Assembly: GCA_951217055.1 (NCBI GenBank)
Contig: OX578281.1
Coordinates: 33,037,036 to 33,101,035 of the forward strand
Direction of reading: 5' to 3'
From: Gerris lacustris
Taxonomy: Eukaryota > Arthropoda > Insecta > Hemiptera > Gerridae
DNA length: 64,000 bases
The notes under the pieces are model-generated. The model was not told the origin of the DNA and made no database searches. It saw only the letters and a list, made by a program, of their open reading frames with translations. Of the stretch, positions 63,625-64,000 are shown in pieces. Both the position numbers and the translations under genes were made by a program. Position 1 is the stretch's first letter. Each line of letters starts with the position of its first letter.

Positions 63625-64000
63625 ACTCTGCCAATTAGAGTAGCACATAGTTCAATTTCAATTTTAATGATTTTATACAATTAAAACATATTATTGACAA
63701 ATTTATTTAATTTGTCCCCGTTTTTTAAAACTATCAAAATTGTTTTGATTTTTTTTACATTAATTAAAGTATCAATTTAGCAAAAATTGAAATTAATCAG
63801 GGGCCACTTGCAGGCTATTTTCAACAAACCATCCCAATTTCATAAAAATCAGATAAGTGCATTTGATGATATAGGTGGAAATAAATGTATGTTTGGGCAC
63901 ATGTGGAAGAGAAACAAATAGGCGCAGAAGGTTGTAACTTATATGAGACCAACAATGGGCTACTTATGACCTACCATCCAAATTTCAATAACATCAGATG
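63625..64000 (+). repeat. Second copy of the 7970-8960 repeat, cut by the window edge
   Basis: AATTAGAGTAGCACATAG, ACAAACCATCCCAATTTC, GAGAAACAAATAGGCGCAGAAGG and ATGAGACCAACAATGGGCTAC match the first copy in order. Upstream RPA1 exons, if within this intron, were not found before the edge. Confidence 0.6.

Overview
This is an AT-rich eukaryotic window with many introns, most likely from an arthropod and probably an insect. The evidence is small phase-matched exons with GT-AG introns, long repeat-filled introns, Tigger/pogo, mariner, Penelope-like and Ty3/gypsy remnants, and two deeply conserved animal genes. The species cannot be named from the sequence alone.

Gene 1 (+ strand, about 7.7-45.6 kb) is a fibrillin, a giant extracellular-matrix microfibril protein. 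I traced 53 coding exons (8,584 coding bases, about 2,860 residues) whose splice phases agree throughout, from the unique N-terminal domain to the stop codon. Only the first exon or exons (signal peptide and start codon) are unplaced. Domain order follows vertebrate fibrillins: N-terminal domain, three EGF, hybrid 1, two cbEGF, TB1, EGF plus five cbEGF, TB2, three cbEGF, hybrid 2, cbEGF, TB3, twelve cbEGF, TB4, two cbEGF, TB5, seven cbEGF, TB6, five cbEGF, TB7, seven EGF, a furin-type site and the C-terminal domain. Differences from human fibrillin-1 as I remember it are one extra cbEGF between TB1 and TB2, two extra cysteines in hybrid 2, no RGD in TB4 but RGD tripeptides elsewhere, and a last EGF without the calcium motif.

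Gene 2 (- strand, 52.7-63.4 kb) is RPA1, the 70 kDa subunit of the single-strand DNA-binding protein RPA. Nine exons are visible, from the end of the N-terminal domain to the stop. The 5' exons lie to the right of the window. The two genes are convergent, with about 7 kb of repeat-rich DNA between their stop codons. They have no evident functional link.

The rest is non-coding. 1-7.7 kb is upstream or first-intron sequence with large inverted repeats. The 9.6 kb intron (7.8-17.4 kb) and several later introns hold foldback elements, MITEs with target-site duplications, a hAT-like element, a decayed Ty3/gypsy pol, Tigger transposase pieces, a mariner C-terminus and a Penelope-like GIY-YIG remnant. 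The most unusual signal is a recurring motif, CTGANGA, then 14-16 nt able to form a stem, then GAAA. It is found in five places, each with complementary flanks of different sequence. Its layout resembles a type I hammerhead ribozyme with one additional core nucleotide.
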